From CAIUPE01 sp046092445 (GTDB lineage: Bacteria > Pseudomonadota > Alphaproteobacteria > Rhizobiales > Beijerinckiaceae): 64,000 bases of DNA. Positions 52,578 to 60,389 of this stretch are shown piece by piece; position 1 is the first letter of the stretch; each line of letters begins with the position of its first letter. The notes under the pieces are model-generated. The model did not search any database and was not told the DNA's origin. It saw only the letters and a list, made by a program, of their open reading frames with translations. Position numbers and translations under genes: made by a program. Where the stretch lies: positions 1 to 64,000 of the forward strand of contig JBJTDR010000101.1 in assembly GCA_046092445.1 (NCBI GenBank), written 5' to 3'.

Positions 52578-53972
52578 TCAGGGCAAGATTTTTCCGGGGT
52601 TTAGAAGATTGGTTGGATCAAATGCTGCTTTAATTAAACGCATGAATTTGAGCCGCGCTGGATCACCCCATCTCAACAGCGCTTTTTTCTTTTCAATACC
52701 AATTCCATGCTCCGCTGAAAATGAGCCACCAGAGCCTTTTATCGGTTGGTAAACACAATCAGATATTTGATCGTGAATTTCTGCAAACGATCGTTCACTT
52801 GTTATCGTGATGTGCAAGTTAGCATCGCACAAATGACCGAGAACAAATAGTATCAGGTTCTTATTGATCTGATGGAGCGAATGCTCAAGACGATTAACAT
52901 ATTCATCGAGTTGCTCTTGGGGCACGGATACATCGTACCATAATCCGCCCGGATACTGGCGGTCGACGACCCAATCTTCGCGTATCCGCCAGACATCCGC
53001 TCGTTCACGCTGTGATTTCAGAGCGAGTGCATCTACAAAACCTTCCGTTGACTCGCACTTTTCGAGAACCCTTTTTGCTGCGACTTCGAAATCTACGATG
53101 GAATCAAGTTCTACTTCTAATATGACAAAAATCTTAGCGTTCTTTGCAAAAACTGCCAAGTGCCTAAAGTTTAGAAGTGATGCGGCCGTTTCAAAATGTG
53201 TCCGCCACATCATCTCGCTTCGCAGCACGTTTACGCCACCTGCACTTCTCAGACGGCGTAAAGCCTTTAGTGAAGCTGCCGCTGTGTTGAACGAGAGCAG
53301 AAAAGTGCCTGCCCGGGCATGGATGGCCTCAAGGCGGATCACTGCTTTGGTGATGATCCCAAGTGTACCCTCCGATCCAATTAACAAGTGTTTGATATCA
53401 TAACCAATATTCGACTTCAGAATGGTCGTCATATCATCCAGCAGCGAGCCATCTGCCATAACCGCCTCAAGGCCTAGAACGCGACTACGCATACTACCGT
53501 TTCGAAATGCTTCCATGCCCCCTGCATTGGTTGCAATCATGCCGCCAATCGTACAGCTGTCGCGCGCCGCGAGATCAATGCCTGCTGAAAGCCCGAAGGG
53601 CTCGACTGCTTTGCTGAGGGCGGCGAGTGTTACGCCACTTTCAACGATGGCGAAGCGCCCGATCGGGTCAATTTTGAGGATTTTTCCAAATTTCTTTGTC
53701 AGTAAAGAGACTTGCCCAGGGTTTGAGACGCCGCCGCCGACGAGGCCGGTTCGTCCGCCGAGTGTAACGACCGAGACATGCTCGTGAAGGCACCATTCGA
53801 TAAATTTTTGAATTTGTTGTGTATTTTCAGGCGTTAAGGCAATACCGGACCCAAGATTTGCACGGTCGAAACCGGGATCGAACTTGTCGAGTCCCGAACC
53901 CAGATGCACGTTTTCGGGGCCCATTATAACCCTCATGGCATCGATCTGTTCGGGGGTCAGTGGCGTGCTCAT
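52578..53972 (-). CDS. FAD-linked D-2-hydroxyacid dehydrogenase (GlcD/D2HGDH-like)
   Basis: The gene encodes 464 residues from the start MSTPLTPEQIDAMRVIMGPE. It has the PCMH FAD site VVTLGGRTGLVGGGVSNPGQ, GGMIATNAGGMEAFRNGSMRS, and the C-terminal FVLGHLCDANLHITI and EHGIGIEKKKALLRWG, which hold the metal/substrate histidines of D-2-hydroxyglutarate- and D-lactate-type dehydrogenases. It abuts allA tail to tail with no gap. It likely oxidises a D-2-hydroxyacid of the island's pathways and feeds electrons to a carrier. Confidence 0.88.
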   Translation of the reverse strand: MSTPLTPEQIDAMRVIMGPENVHLGSGLDKFDPGFDRANLGSGIALTPENTQQIQKFIEWCLHEHVSVVTLGGRTGLVGGGVSNPGQVSLLTKKFGKILKIDPIGRFAIVESGVTLAALSKAVEPFGLSAGIDLAARDSCTIGGMIATNAGGMEAFRNGSMRSRVLGLEAVMADGSLLDDMTTILKSNIGYDIKHLLIGSEGTLGIITKAVIRLEAIHARAGTFLLSFNTAAASLKALRRLRSAGGVNVLRSEMMWRTHFETAASLLNFRHLAVFAKNAKIFVILEVELDSIVDFEVAAKRVLEKCESTEGFVDALALKSQRERADVWRIREDWVVDRQYPGGLWYDVSVPQEQLDEYVNRLEHSLHQINKNLILFVLGHLCDANLHITITSERSFAEIHDQISDCVYQPIKGSGGSFSAEHGIGIEKKKALLRWGDPARLKFMRLIKAAFDPTNLLNPGKILP

Positions 53973-54076
53973 GGAGTACCTGTAGCCGAGACTATAGTAT
54001 TGATAGTAATTTCTGAAATACAAAAATTTTTAAATTTCTCATATCTTTTTTTACAAAAAATTTAATTTTTCTATTT

Positions 54077-55795
54077 TTATTTCCATTTTTTATTCGATAC
54101 AAGAAAATCAAAATCGCAACCGTCATCTGCCTGCATAATATGTGTATCGTAGAGATATTGATAACCGCGCGATTTTGATTTGACCCGAATGATCAATTCC
54201 AATCGTCTCTTTGATAATTCGTTTTCACTGACCAGAACGTCGATGGAGCGATTTGCAACGCTGACTTTTATACGATCACCGTTCTTCACCAATGCCAGAT
54301 TTCCGCCCGACGCGGCATCGGGGGCGACGTGCAGAATGATGGTGCCATAGGCGGTGCCACTCATGCGTGCATCGGAAATCCGCACCATGTCCTTGATTCC
54401 GGCTTTGGAGAGCTTGGACGGGATCGGAATATAGCCTGCTTCGGGCATCGCCGACTCGCTTGTCGGGCCTGCATTCTGCAAAATCAGGCAATCATTCGGG
54501 GTTACGTCGAGATCCGGGCTATCGATACGGCTTGCAAGGTCTGCCAGCGACGAAAACACAATCGCGCGTCCTTCTGTCTCGAATAAGGCCGGATCAGCCG
54601 CGGCGCGCTTCATAATGGCGCCGCGCGGGGCTAAATTGCCGAAAAGCGCAACAAGTCCGCCCGTTTCGCGCACCGGATCGGCAAAGGGGCGGATGATTTC
54701 GCGATCAACCCAGGGATGGGCCTTCTCGATTCGCTCGCCGATGGTTTCACCTGTGATGGTCTCGCAATCGAGATGCAGGAGATGTTTCAGTTCATGCAAA
54801 ACGGCCGGAATTCCGCCTGCTGCGTGCAAATCCTCCATGTAGCCGACGCCTGTGGGCTTCAAATCGACAAGAACGGGCGTTGTTTCGCTCAGTTCATTCA
54901 TGTGGCGCAGGTCGATGGTGTGGCCAAGGCGGCCTGCAATTGCGGTGAGATGGATGATTGCATTGGTCGAGCCGCCAAGGGCCAAGAGGACGCGGAGCGC
55001 GTTCTCAAACGCTTTATGCGTCATGATCTGGCTGGGTTTGCGCTCCGATCCGATGAGCGACACGGCCAAACGGCCGGTCTCTTCCGCCATGCGCAGGCGG
55101 TTGGAATCGACCGCAGGGATCGCGGCAGAACCAGATGGCATCATGCCGAGCGCCTCGGCCAGAGAGGCCATTGTACTGGCGGTGCCCATGACGGCGCAGG
55201 TGCCGGCTGTGGAGGCGAGACGCTGCTCCACCGCGGTTATTTCGTCGTTACTCACGGAACCCGCGCGATATTGGGCCCAAAACCGGCGGCAATCGGTGCA
55301 GGCGCCAAGGCGCTCGCCGCGATGTTTGCTGGTCGACATTGGCCCGGCGACAAGCTGGACGGCAGGGATATCCGCCGACGCCGCACCCATGAGCTGGGCC
55401 GGAACCGTCTTGTCACAACCGCCTAAAAGTACAACAGAATCCATGGGTTGCGCCCGGATCATCTCCTCGACGTCGATGGACATGAGGTTGCGGAATTTAA
55501 GGCTGGTTGGGTTGAGGAAGACTTCGCCGAGCGAGATGGTCGGGAATTCGACGGGCAGGGCGCCTGCCGCCAGAACGCCGCGTTTGACGGCCTCGATCAG
55601 TTCGGGGAAATGCCGATGGCAATTGTTGAAGCCGCTTGCGGAATGGGCAATGCCGACAATCGGCCTGTCGAGCATCTCGCGGCTATAACCCATTGAACTT
55701 GCGAAGGATCTTCGCAAATAAAGGCTGAAATCCCGGTCGCCATATTGGGTGAGGCCGCGGGCGAAACCTTGGCTCTTCTGGTTGTCATCAGGCAT
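54077..55795 (-). CDS. IlvD/Edd-family sugar-acid or dihydroxyacid dehydratase
   Basis: The 572-residue protein has the iron-sulfur cysteines LLGGCDKTVPA, LGACTDCRRFW and STAGTCAVMGTAST, and the substrate loop DARMSGTAYGTIILHVAPDA. The family removes water from 2,3-dihydroxyacids to give 2-oxo acids; relatives act on arabinonate, xylonate, gluconate and dihydroxyisovalerate. The last 50 residues (RLELIIRVKSKSRGYQYLYD) are normal. It is followed by a strongly AT-rich spacer and the FAD dehydrogenase. In this island a sugar acid such as apionate is the natural candidate substrate. Confidence 0.9.
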   Translation of the reverse strand: MPDDNQKSQGFARGLTQYGDRDFSLYLRRSFASSMGYSREMLDRPIVGIAHSASGFNNCHRHFPELIEAVKRGVLAAGALPVEFPTISLGEVFLNPTSLKFRNLMSIDVEEMIRAQPMDSVVLLGGCDKTVPAQLMGAASADIPAVQLVAGPMSTSKHRGERLGACTDCRRFWAQYRAGSVSNDEITAVEQRLASTAGTCAVMGTASTMASLAEALGMMPSGSAAIPAVDSNRLRMAEETGRLAVSLIGSERKPSQIMTHKAFENALRVLLALGGSTNAIIHLTAIAGRLGHTIDLRHMNELSETTPVLVDLKPTGVGYMEDLHAAGGIPAVLHELKHLLHLDCETITGETIGERIEKAHPWVDREIIRPFADPVRETGGLVALFGNLAPRGAIMKRAAADPALFETEGRAIVFSSLADLASRIDSPDLDVTPNDCLILQNAGPTSESAMPEAGYIPIPSKLSKAGIKDMVRISDARMSGTAYGTIILHVAPDAASGGNLALVKNGDRIKVSVANRSIDVLVSENELSKRRLELIIRVKSKSRGYQYLYDTHIMQADDGCDFDFLVSNKKWK

Positions 55796-56186
55796 GATGG
55801 TTCCTCCTGCCGACGGGCTTAGCTGTCGTGTGTCCTGCTCCTAAAGGTACAGTATAGATCCGAGACAGAGATGATCTCATTTCGTTTGTATAAGTATCGT
55901 TCAAGGTTTCATCCGAAATATAGATTGCATTTTTCAGGGATTATACCCAATTCCGTGTCCCGACTAGGCCATCTAGAAGCGGAACAACGCTTCTAGATGA
56001 CCGGTAAAACAGGCCGATGTCCATGGGAAAAATCGACGATTCCCATGGATACGAAAAATAGGAGTATTTTTCTGGCGGTGAATGTCCGTAAGTGTCACTT
56101 GGAACGCGAACAGATTTGACGCAGAATAGGCTGAAGCCGATCCGGGCTCATGAGAGGCCCCGGGAACAAACGACAGGGAGACGAGA
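55796..56186. other. Divergent promoter region with three hairpins
   Basis: This 391-base spacer separates the dehydratase (minus) and the aldo/keto reductase (plus). It contains three consecutive perfect inverted repeats, described separately. Apart from those no gene is seen. GGGAGACGAG precedes the reductase start. Confidence 0.75.
55970..56072. ncRNA. Three consecutive perfect hairpins; possible small RNA or regulatory site
   Basis: Hairpin 1 is CATCTAGAAGCG (55970-55981) with CGCTTCTAGATG (55988-55999), 12 pairs and a six-base loop. Hairpin 2 is TCCATGGGAA (56020-56029) with TTCCCATGGA (56040-56049), ten pairs. Hairpin 3 is GAAAAATA (56053-56060) with TATTTTTC (56065-56072), eight pairs and a four-base loop; its 3' arm is a T-run, as in a terminator. 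A small RNA read on the plus strand is one option, a decayed element end or operator array another. Nothing comparable is found elsewhere in the window. Confidence 0.4.
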
Positions 56187-57164
56187 ATGCAGCCGACAGG
56201 GATGGAGTGCGTCAAGCTTGGGCGCACAGAACTTGAGGTAACCCCGATCGGCTTCGGCACGTCGGGCATTGGCGACATGCCCGACACCTATGGCTACAGC
56301 GTGGACGAAGAGCGCGCGCGGCAGACGTTGCGGGCGATCCTGACCGGCCCGGCGAATTTCATCGACACGTCCCGCAATTACGGTTTCGGCAGGAGCGAGG
56401 AGCGGATCGGCGCGGCGCTTCGGGAGATGGGCGGCAAGCCTGAGGGGTTTGTGCTGTCGACCAAACTTGACCGCGACTCCGAGACCAACCGGTTTGATGC
56501 CGATGTGGCGCGGCGCTCGCTCGAGACGAGTTTGAAGGCGCTCGGGGTCGACCAGATTGATCTGCTTCATCTGCATGATCCGGAACATGCCGAGTCGATT
56601 GCGGAGATTACGGGCCCGAACGGGGCCATCGAGGCGCTGTTCAAGATGAAGGAGCAGGGGCTCGCGAAGGCGGTGGGGCTGGCGGCGGGCAAGGTGGATG
56701 TGATGCTGCCGTTGCTGAAGGCCAATGATTTTGACGCGCTGATCACGCATAACCGCTTCACGCTTGTGAACCGTAATGCGGAGGAGATGATCGATTACGC
56801 GCATGGCAAGGGGATCGCGGTTCTGAACGCGGCGCCCTATGCGGGCGGTGTGCTGGCGAAGGGTTCGGGTTCGTATACGCGCTATGTGTATCAGGAGGCG
56901 ACGGACGCCATGCTGACCCCGGTGCGGAAGGTGGAGGAGATTTGCCAGCGGCACAATGTGCCACCGGGCGCTGTGGCTTTGCAGTTCTCGATGCAGGACA
57001 AGAGGATCACATCGACGATCTGCGGCGTGACCAAGGCGCAGCGTGTTGACGAGACGATTGAATGGGCGCAATGGCCGGTGCCCGCGGCAGTCTGGACCGA
57101 GCTTGATGCCCTCTCCTTCACGCGCGATGACCCCGAGGCAACCCGGGCTTATGTTTTGGGGTGA
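56187..57164 (+). CDS. Aldo/keto reductase (aldose dehydrogenase-like)
   Basis: The 325-residue TIM-barrel enzyme has the AKR tetrad: FIDTSRNYGFGRSEE (Asp, Tyr), LSTKLDRD (Lys) and LHLHDPEH (His). It most resembles the L-fucose / D-threo-aldose 1-dehydrogenase group, which oxidises aldoses to lactones. It is divergently placed from the dehydratase and may supply sugar lactone to that pathway. Base composition is back to the higher G+C of the chromosome. Confidence 0.86.
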   Translation: MQPTGMECVKLGRTELEVTPIGFGTSGIGDMPDTYGYSVDEERARQTLRAILTGPANFIDTSRNYGFGRSEERIGAALREMGGKPEGFVLSTKLDRDSETNRFDADVARRSLETSLKALGVDQIDLLHLHDPEHAESIAEITGPNGAIEALFKMKEQGLAKAVGLAAGKVDVMLPLLKANDFDALITHNRFTLVNRNAEEMIDYAHGKGIAVLNAAPYAGGVLAKGSGSYTRYVYQEATDAMLTPVRKVEEICQRHNVPPGAVALQFSMQDKRITSTICGVTKAQRVDETIEWAQWPVPAAVWTELDALSFTRDDPEATRAYVLG

Positions 57165-57279
57165 GGAGCGGTAGGAAGGAGCGGCGTTTAGTTTCAGGTT
57201 GTACGGTTAGGTGAAAAAATTGCAAAAGTAAGAAAAATGAGATAAATTAAGAAAGAAATGAATTTGTAGGAGAGATTTC

Positions 57280-57555
57280 ATGTCTGCGTATGTCGCCACG
57301 CTCACGTCGAAAGGGCAAATGACATTGCCTGTGGAGGTCCGGAGGGTGTTGAACGTCCAGCCCGGAGATGACATCGAGATTTATGCCGATCATCGCGGCG
57401 CGTTTTGTTTGCGGCCGCTGACCTCTGGACCGCTCGACTTTTTGAAGGATTTGCCCACCGCAAAGCCCTGCGCCGATCTAGCGACGGATGATGATGCGAT
57501 TGCTGTGGCCGTTGCCGAGCGAAATGTGCGCTCCCGCGCACGGAACGCGGCGTGA
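57280..57555 (+). CDS. AbrB/MazE-type antitoxin
   Basis: This 91-residue protein has an N-terminal SpoVT-AbrB swapped-hairpin domain: YVATLTSKGQMTLPVEVRRV and LNVQPGDDIEI. The remainder is a tail that would wrap around the partner toxin. It overlaps the PIN-domain toxin gene by four bases, and GGAGAG precedes its start. As in other pairs it should bind both the toxin and its own promoter. Confidence 0.85.
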   Translation: MSAYVATLTSKGQMTLPVEVRRVLNVQPGDDIEIYADHRGAFCLRPLTSGPLDFLKDLPTAKPCADLATDDDAIAVAVAERNVRSRARNAA

Positions 57556-57950
57556 TGATCGGTCTTGATACCAATATTTTGGTGCGGGCGATTACGCAGG
57601 ATGACCCTGTTTTAACGCCTTTGGCGCGGGCTGCATTGGGCAAACTCTCCAACGAGCATCGAGGTGTTGTAAATGCCATTGTTTTAGCTGAACTTGCCTG
57701 GACGCTGAAAACGCGATTTGCTTTTGATCGGTTGAGGATCGTTGATCTCGTTGAGGCGATGTTGCGAAGCCCGAGTTATCATTTTCCGGATCGTGACGCG
57801 ATCAACGCTGCTTTGTCTCGCTGCCGGGTGGAGAATCTGCATTTTGCCGACGCCATGATCGGAGAACTGAATGTGAAAACGGGATGTAAAACCACGCTTA
57901 CCTTTGACGTCGAGGCTGGCAAGCCATCGCTGTTTACGATGGCGGGGTGA
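57552..57950 (+). CDS. PIN-domain toxin (VapC-like ribonuclease)
   Basis: The 132-residue protein has the acidic residues of PIN nucleases: Asp in MIGLDTNILVRAI (residue 5), Glu in IVLAELAWTLKT, and Asp in ENLHFADAMIGEL. It would cleave RNA, often tRNA, when freed from the antitoxin. The pairing with an AbrB-type rather than a ribbon-helix-helix antitoxin is a recognised mixed combination. Confidence 0.88.
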   Translation: MMIGLDTNILVRAITQDDPVLTPLARAALGKLSNEHRGVVNAIVLAELAWTLKTRFAFDRLRIVDLVEAMLRSPSYHFPDRDAINAALSRCRVENLHFADAMIGELNVKTGCKTTLTFDVEAGKPSLFTMAG

Positions 57951-58145
57951 TGGCGCGGGAGATGCGAGGTGGCAGGCGTCGCTCAGGCCGCTTCAAGCGG
58001 GGTGCCCTCGTCTCTCCGGATCGGTTCAGCATCACGCTTTCATGACCGGAGAAATGCAGTATCAACAATTGTGGTCAGCCGGATCGCCCGTTGCGGATGC
58101 GGTTTGTGGTTTGCTGGTGATCGCGCGGGGCGTGAGGAGTGTTCG

Positions 58146-59333
58146 ATGAGTTCGGTTTCCCACCCTGTTGTGACGGGTGCCAAGCGGCCGGATTTTCCGA
58201 TGGCGGAGTGGGATCGTTCGCCTTGGAACAGATGGACCTTCCAGCATATTGGCGAGATTTTGCCGACGACACCGGTGAAGGCGGGGGCGGCTCGGGCCTT
58301 CGAGACGTCTTTGCAGGATTTTTCCGCGCTGGCGTTTGACGATCATGGCCGGCGCGCAATGATCGGGGACTGGCTCGGGACGAGCTTTACCGACGGGTTC
58401 ATCGCGGTTCACAACAACCGGATCGTTTGCGAGGAGTATTTCAACGGTATGGGGCCGAAGACGCTGCATCTGGCGCAGTCGGTCTCGAAATCGATTGCGA
58501 CGAGTGCATTCGGGGTTCTGGCGGGGCGGGGTGTGATTGACCCGGCCCGTTTGATCACCGATTATCTGCCGGAGCTCAATGCTACGGCCTATCGCGGGGC
58601 GACCGTGCAGCATGCGCTGGACATGACAAGCGGTGTTCGCTTTGACGAGACCTATACCGACCCGTTCTCCGATGCGGGGCGGATTGATGTGGCGAGCGGG
58701 TGGAAGCAACCCGTGAGCGAGGGCGATTGGCCGCCGACCATGTGGGATTTGGTGCTGTCCCTGAAAACAGCCATTCGCCCGCATGGCGCGGCCTTTGAAT
58801 ATCGCTCGATCGAGACGGATGTTGTTGCCATGATCCTCGAGCGGGTGACGGGGAAGAAAATCGCCACCGTGGTTTCGGAGGAAATCTGGCAGCCGATCGG
58901 TGCGGAAGCGGACGGGGTGTTTACGACCGATCCGGGCGGGTATGCGCTTGCCGATGGCGGGTTCAATGCGTGTCTGCGGGACTATGCGCGTTTCGGCCTG
59001 CTCTGGGCCAATCGCGGAATGGTGAACGACACGCGGATTTTGCCGGAAGCGTGGGTGGAGGCGACTTTGACGGGGGATTCGTCCAAGTTCGGTGCGCCCT
59101 ATACGGACGTGCTGCCGAAGGGGGCTTATAGCAACCAGTTCTGGCTGAAGGAGGGGCGCGGCTCGGTGGCGTTATGCCGTGGTGTCTTCGGCCAGTTGAT
59201 CTATATTGATGTTGCGCGGAATTTTGTGGCGGTGAAGCTTTCGAGCTGGCCGGAATTTACCGACCCCGCCCGCATGCGGACGGCGCTTGCGGCGATCGAG
59301 CGGATTGCGGAAGCGGTGACGGCCGCGTTATAA
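58146..59333 (+). CDS. Serine hydrolase of the class C beta-lactamase fold
   Basis: The gene encodes 395 residues from the ATG at 58146. The SxxK nucleophile is in LAQSVSKSIATSAFG, the Tyr-containing second motif appears as YRSIETD instead of the usual YxN, and GVIDPARLITDYLPE and ALDMTSGVRFDETY are typical of the family. There is no signal peptide, so it is probably a cytoplasmic esterase, amidase or lactonase rather than a periplasmic beta-lactamase. It precedes the sugar-phosphate isomerase gene by 25 bases. Confidence 0.85.
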   Translation: MSSVSHPVVTGAKRPDFPMAEWDRSPWNRWTFQHIGEILPTTPVKAGAARAFETSLQDFSALAFDDHGRRAMIGDWLGTSFTDGFIAVHNNRIVCEEYFNGMGPKTLHLAQSVSKSIATSAFGVLAGRGVIDPARLITDYLPELNATAYRGATVQHALDMTSGVRFDETYTDPFSDAGRIDVASGWKQPVSEGDWPPTMWDLVLSLKTAIRPHGAAFEYRSIETDVVAMILERVTGKKIATVVSEEIWQPIGAEADGVFTTDPGGYALADGGFNACLRDYARFGLLWANRGMVNDTRILPEAWVEATLTGDSSKFGAPYTDVLPKGAYSNQFWLKEGRGSVALCRGVFGQLIYIDVARNFVAVKLSSWPEFTDPARMRTALAAIERIAEAVTAAL

Positions 59334-59358
59334 CGAGAGGCGTTCTGGAGACAAGACG

Positions 59359-59790
59359 ATGAAGATTGCAGTTGCCGGAGACAGTGCGGGCGTGCCGCTG
59401 GTCGATATTATCGAGGCGCATCTGAAAGCCAAGGGCATGCACGAAGTGGTGAACCTGAGCAAGCCGGGGTTTTATGCCGACCTCGCCGCGCATGTGGGGC
59501 GCGAGGTGGTGGCCGCAACTTATGACCGGGCGATTTTGTGCTGCGGCACGGGCATCGGCGTGTGTATCTCGGCGAACAAGGTGCCGGGCATTCGTGCGGC
59601 GCTGACGCATGATACTTATTCCGCCGAAAGAGCTGCGAAATCCAACAATGCGCAGATCATCACGATGGGTGCGCGGGTGATCGGGCCGGAACTCGCCAAG
59701 GCGATTGTGGATATGTGGCTCGCCTCCGAATTCGACCCGAACGGCGCATCGGCAGCGAATGTCGAGGCGATCAGCAGGCTGGAAGGGTAG
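59359..59790 (+). CDS. rpiB: RpiB/LacAB-family sugar-phosphate isomerase (DerI-like)
   Basis: The 143-residue protein has the RpiB catalytic motif ILCCGTGIGVCISANKVPGI and the following ALTHDTYSAERAAKSNNA. It is closest in my reading to the group that includes D-erythrulose-4-phosphate isomerase (DerI). It interconverts an aldose and a ketose phosphate in the cytoplasm. No other tetritol genes are present in the window. Confidence 0.88.
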   Translation: MKIAVAGDSAGVPLVDIIEAHLKAKGMHEVVNLSKPGFYADLAAHVGREVVAATYDRAILCCGTGIGVCISANKVPGIRAALTHDTYSAERAAKSNNAQIITMGARVIGPELAKAIVDMWLASEFDPNGASAANVEAISRLEG

Positions 59791-59829
59791 GGGCCCGTCT
59801 TCGTTTGCTTTGGTGATGCCGAGGTTTTT

Positions 59830-59865
59830 CGATCACGCTCCTTACGAAGTCCGACCGCGTGATCG
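59830..59865. repeat. Nine-base-pair inverted repeat after rpiB
   Basis: CGATCACGC (59830-59838) and GCGTGATCG (59857-59865) pair around an 18-base loop in the space between rpiB and the tRNA-Pro gene on the opposite strand. It may terminate either transcript, but lacks a T-run after the stem. Confidence 0.45.
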
Positions 59866-59904
59866 TCAGTGATTCGGAGATTCGACAAGAAACCTGCAGA
59901 AAAA

Positions 59905-59981
59905 TGGTCGGAGTGAGAGGATTCGAACCTCCGACCCCCTCGTCCCGAACGAGGTGCGCTACCTGGCTGCGCTACACTCCG
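59905..59981 (-). tRNA. tRNA-Pro(CGG)
   Basis: A complete 77-base cloverleaf with encoded CCA: acceptor CGGAGTG/CACTCCG, D-arm AGCGCAGCCAGGTAGCGC, anticodon arm CTCGT-TCGGGAC-GAG with anticodon CGG, and T-arm GGAGGTTCGAATCCT. All stems pair as expected for proline tRNA. Confidence 0.95.
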
Positions 59982-60170
59982 ATAGATCGTTTTATACTGC
60001 TGGCGGAAAGGGCTTGCAAGTCGTCAGGGGTAAAAACATGGGCAGGGCGGAGATTTCGGATTTTCGGGAGGCTGCGGGTTCCACGGAAAATCATCGGATT
60101 GGCGTACGGGCAGTTGCATCGTCGCGCGCGCAACGCTAATGACATCACGGTCGGTAGAGATGCGGAGCGA

Positions 60171-60245
60171 TGGGGCGTCGCCAAGCGGTAAGGCAGTGGA
60201 TTTTGATTCCACCATGCGGAGGTTCGAATCCTCCCGCCCCAGCCA
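60171..60245 (+). tRNA. tRNA-Gln(TTG)
   Basis: A complete 75-base cloverleaf with encoded CCA: acceptor TGGGGCG/CGCCCCA, D-arm GCCAAGCGGTAAGGC, anticodon arm GTGGATTTTGATTCCAC with anticodon TTG, and T-arm GGAGGTTCGAATCCTCC. Confidence 0.96.
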
Positions 60246-60262
60246 TTTTCGCGATGATCATC

Positions 60263-60285
60263 GGGCCCGCTTTGCCCTATTTTTT
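60263..60285 (+). terminator. Weak terminator after tRNA-Gln
   Basis: GGGC (60263-60266) and GCCC (60274-60277) form a short stem followed by TATTTTTTCC, about 20 bases after the tRNA 3' end. Confidence 0.4.
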
Positions 60286-60330
60286 CCATAATCGTTCAGC
60301 ATAAGCGCGGCCATAGATCCGGGCCCCTCT

Positions 60331-60380
60331 GGCGAGAGACCCTCGTGATGTCGGATCTCTCCCGTAACCATTGGAGAGGA
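60331..60380 (+). promoter_or_regulatory. Possible alternative hairpins controlling the terC ribosome-binding site
   Basis: GAGAGA (60334-60339) can pair with TCTCTC (60356-60361). The overlapping CTCTCC (60357-60362) can instead pair with GGAGAG (60373-60378), part of the ribosome-binding region of the terC gene. The two pairings exclude each other. It does not match the yybP-ykoY motif often found before terC-type genes. Confidence 0.3.
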
Positions 60381-60389
60381 GGGTCCGAG

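Noticed and set aside
56148..57071. A 307-codon open frame on the minus strand
   Set aside because: It is antisense to the aldo/keto reductase and is dominated by Arg, His and Leu with no recognisable domain.
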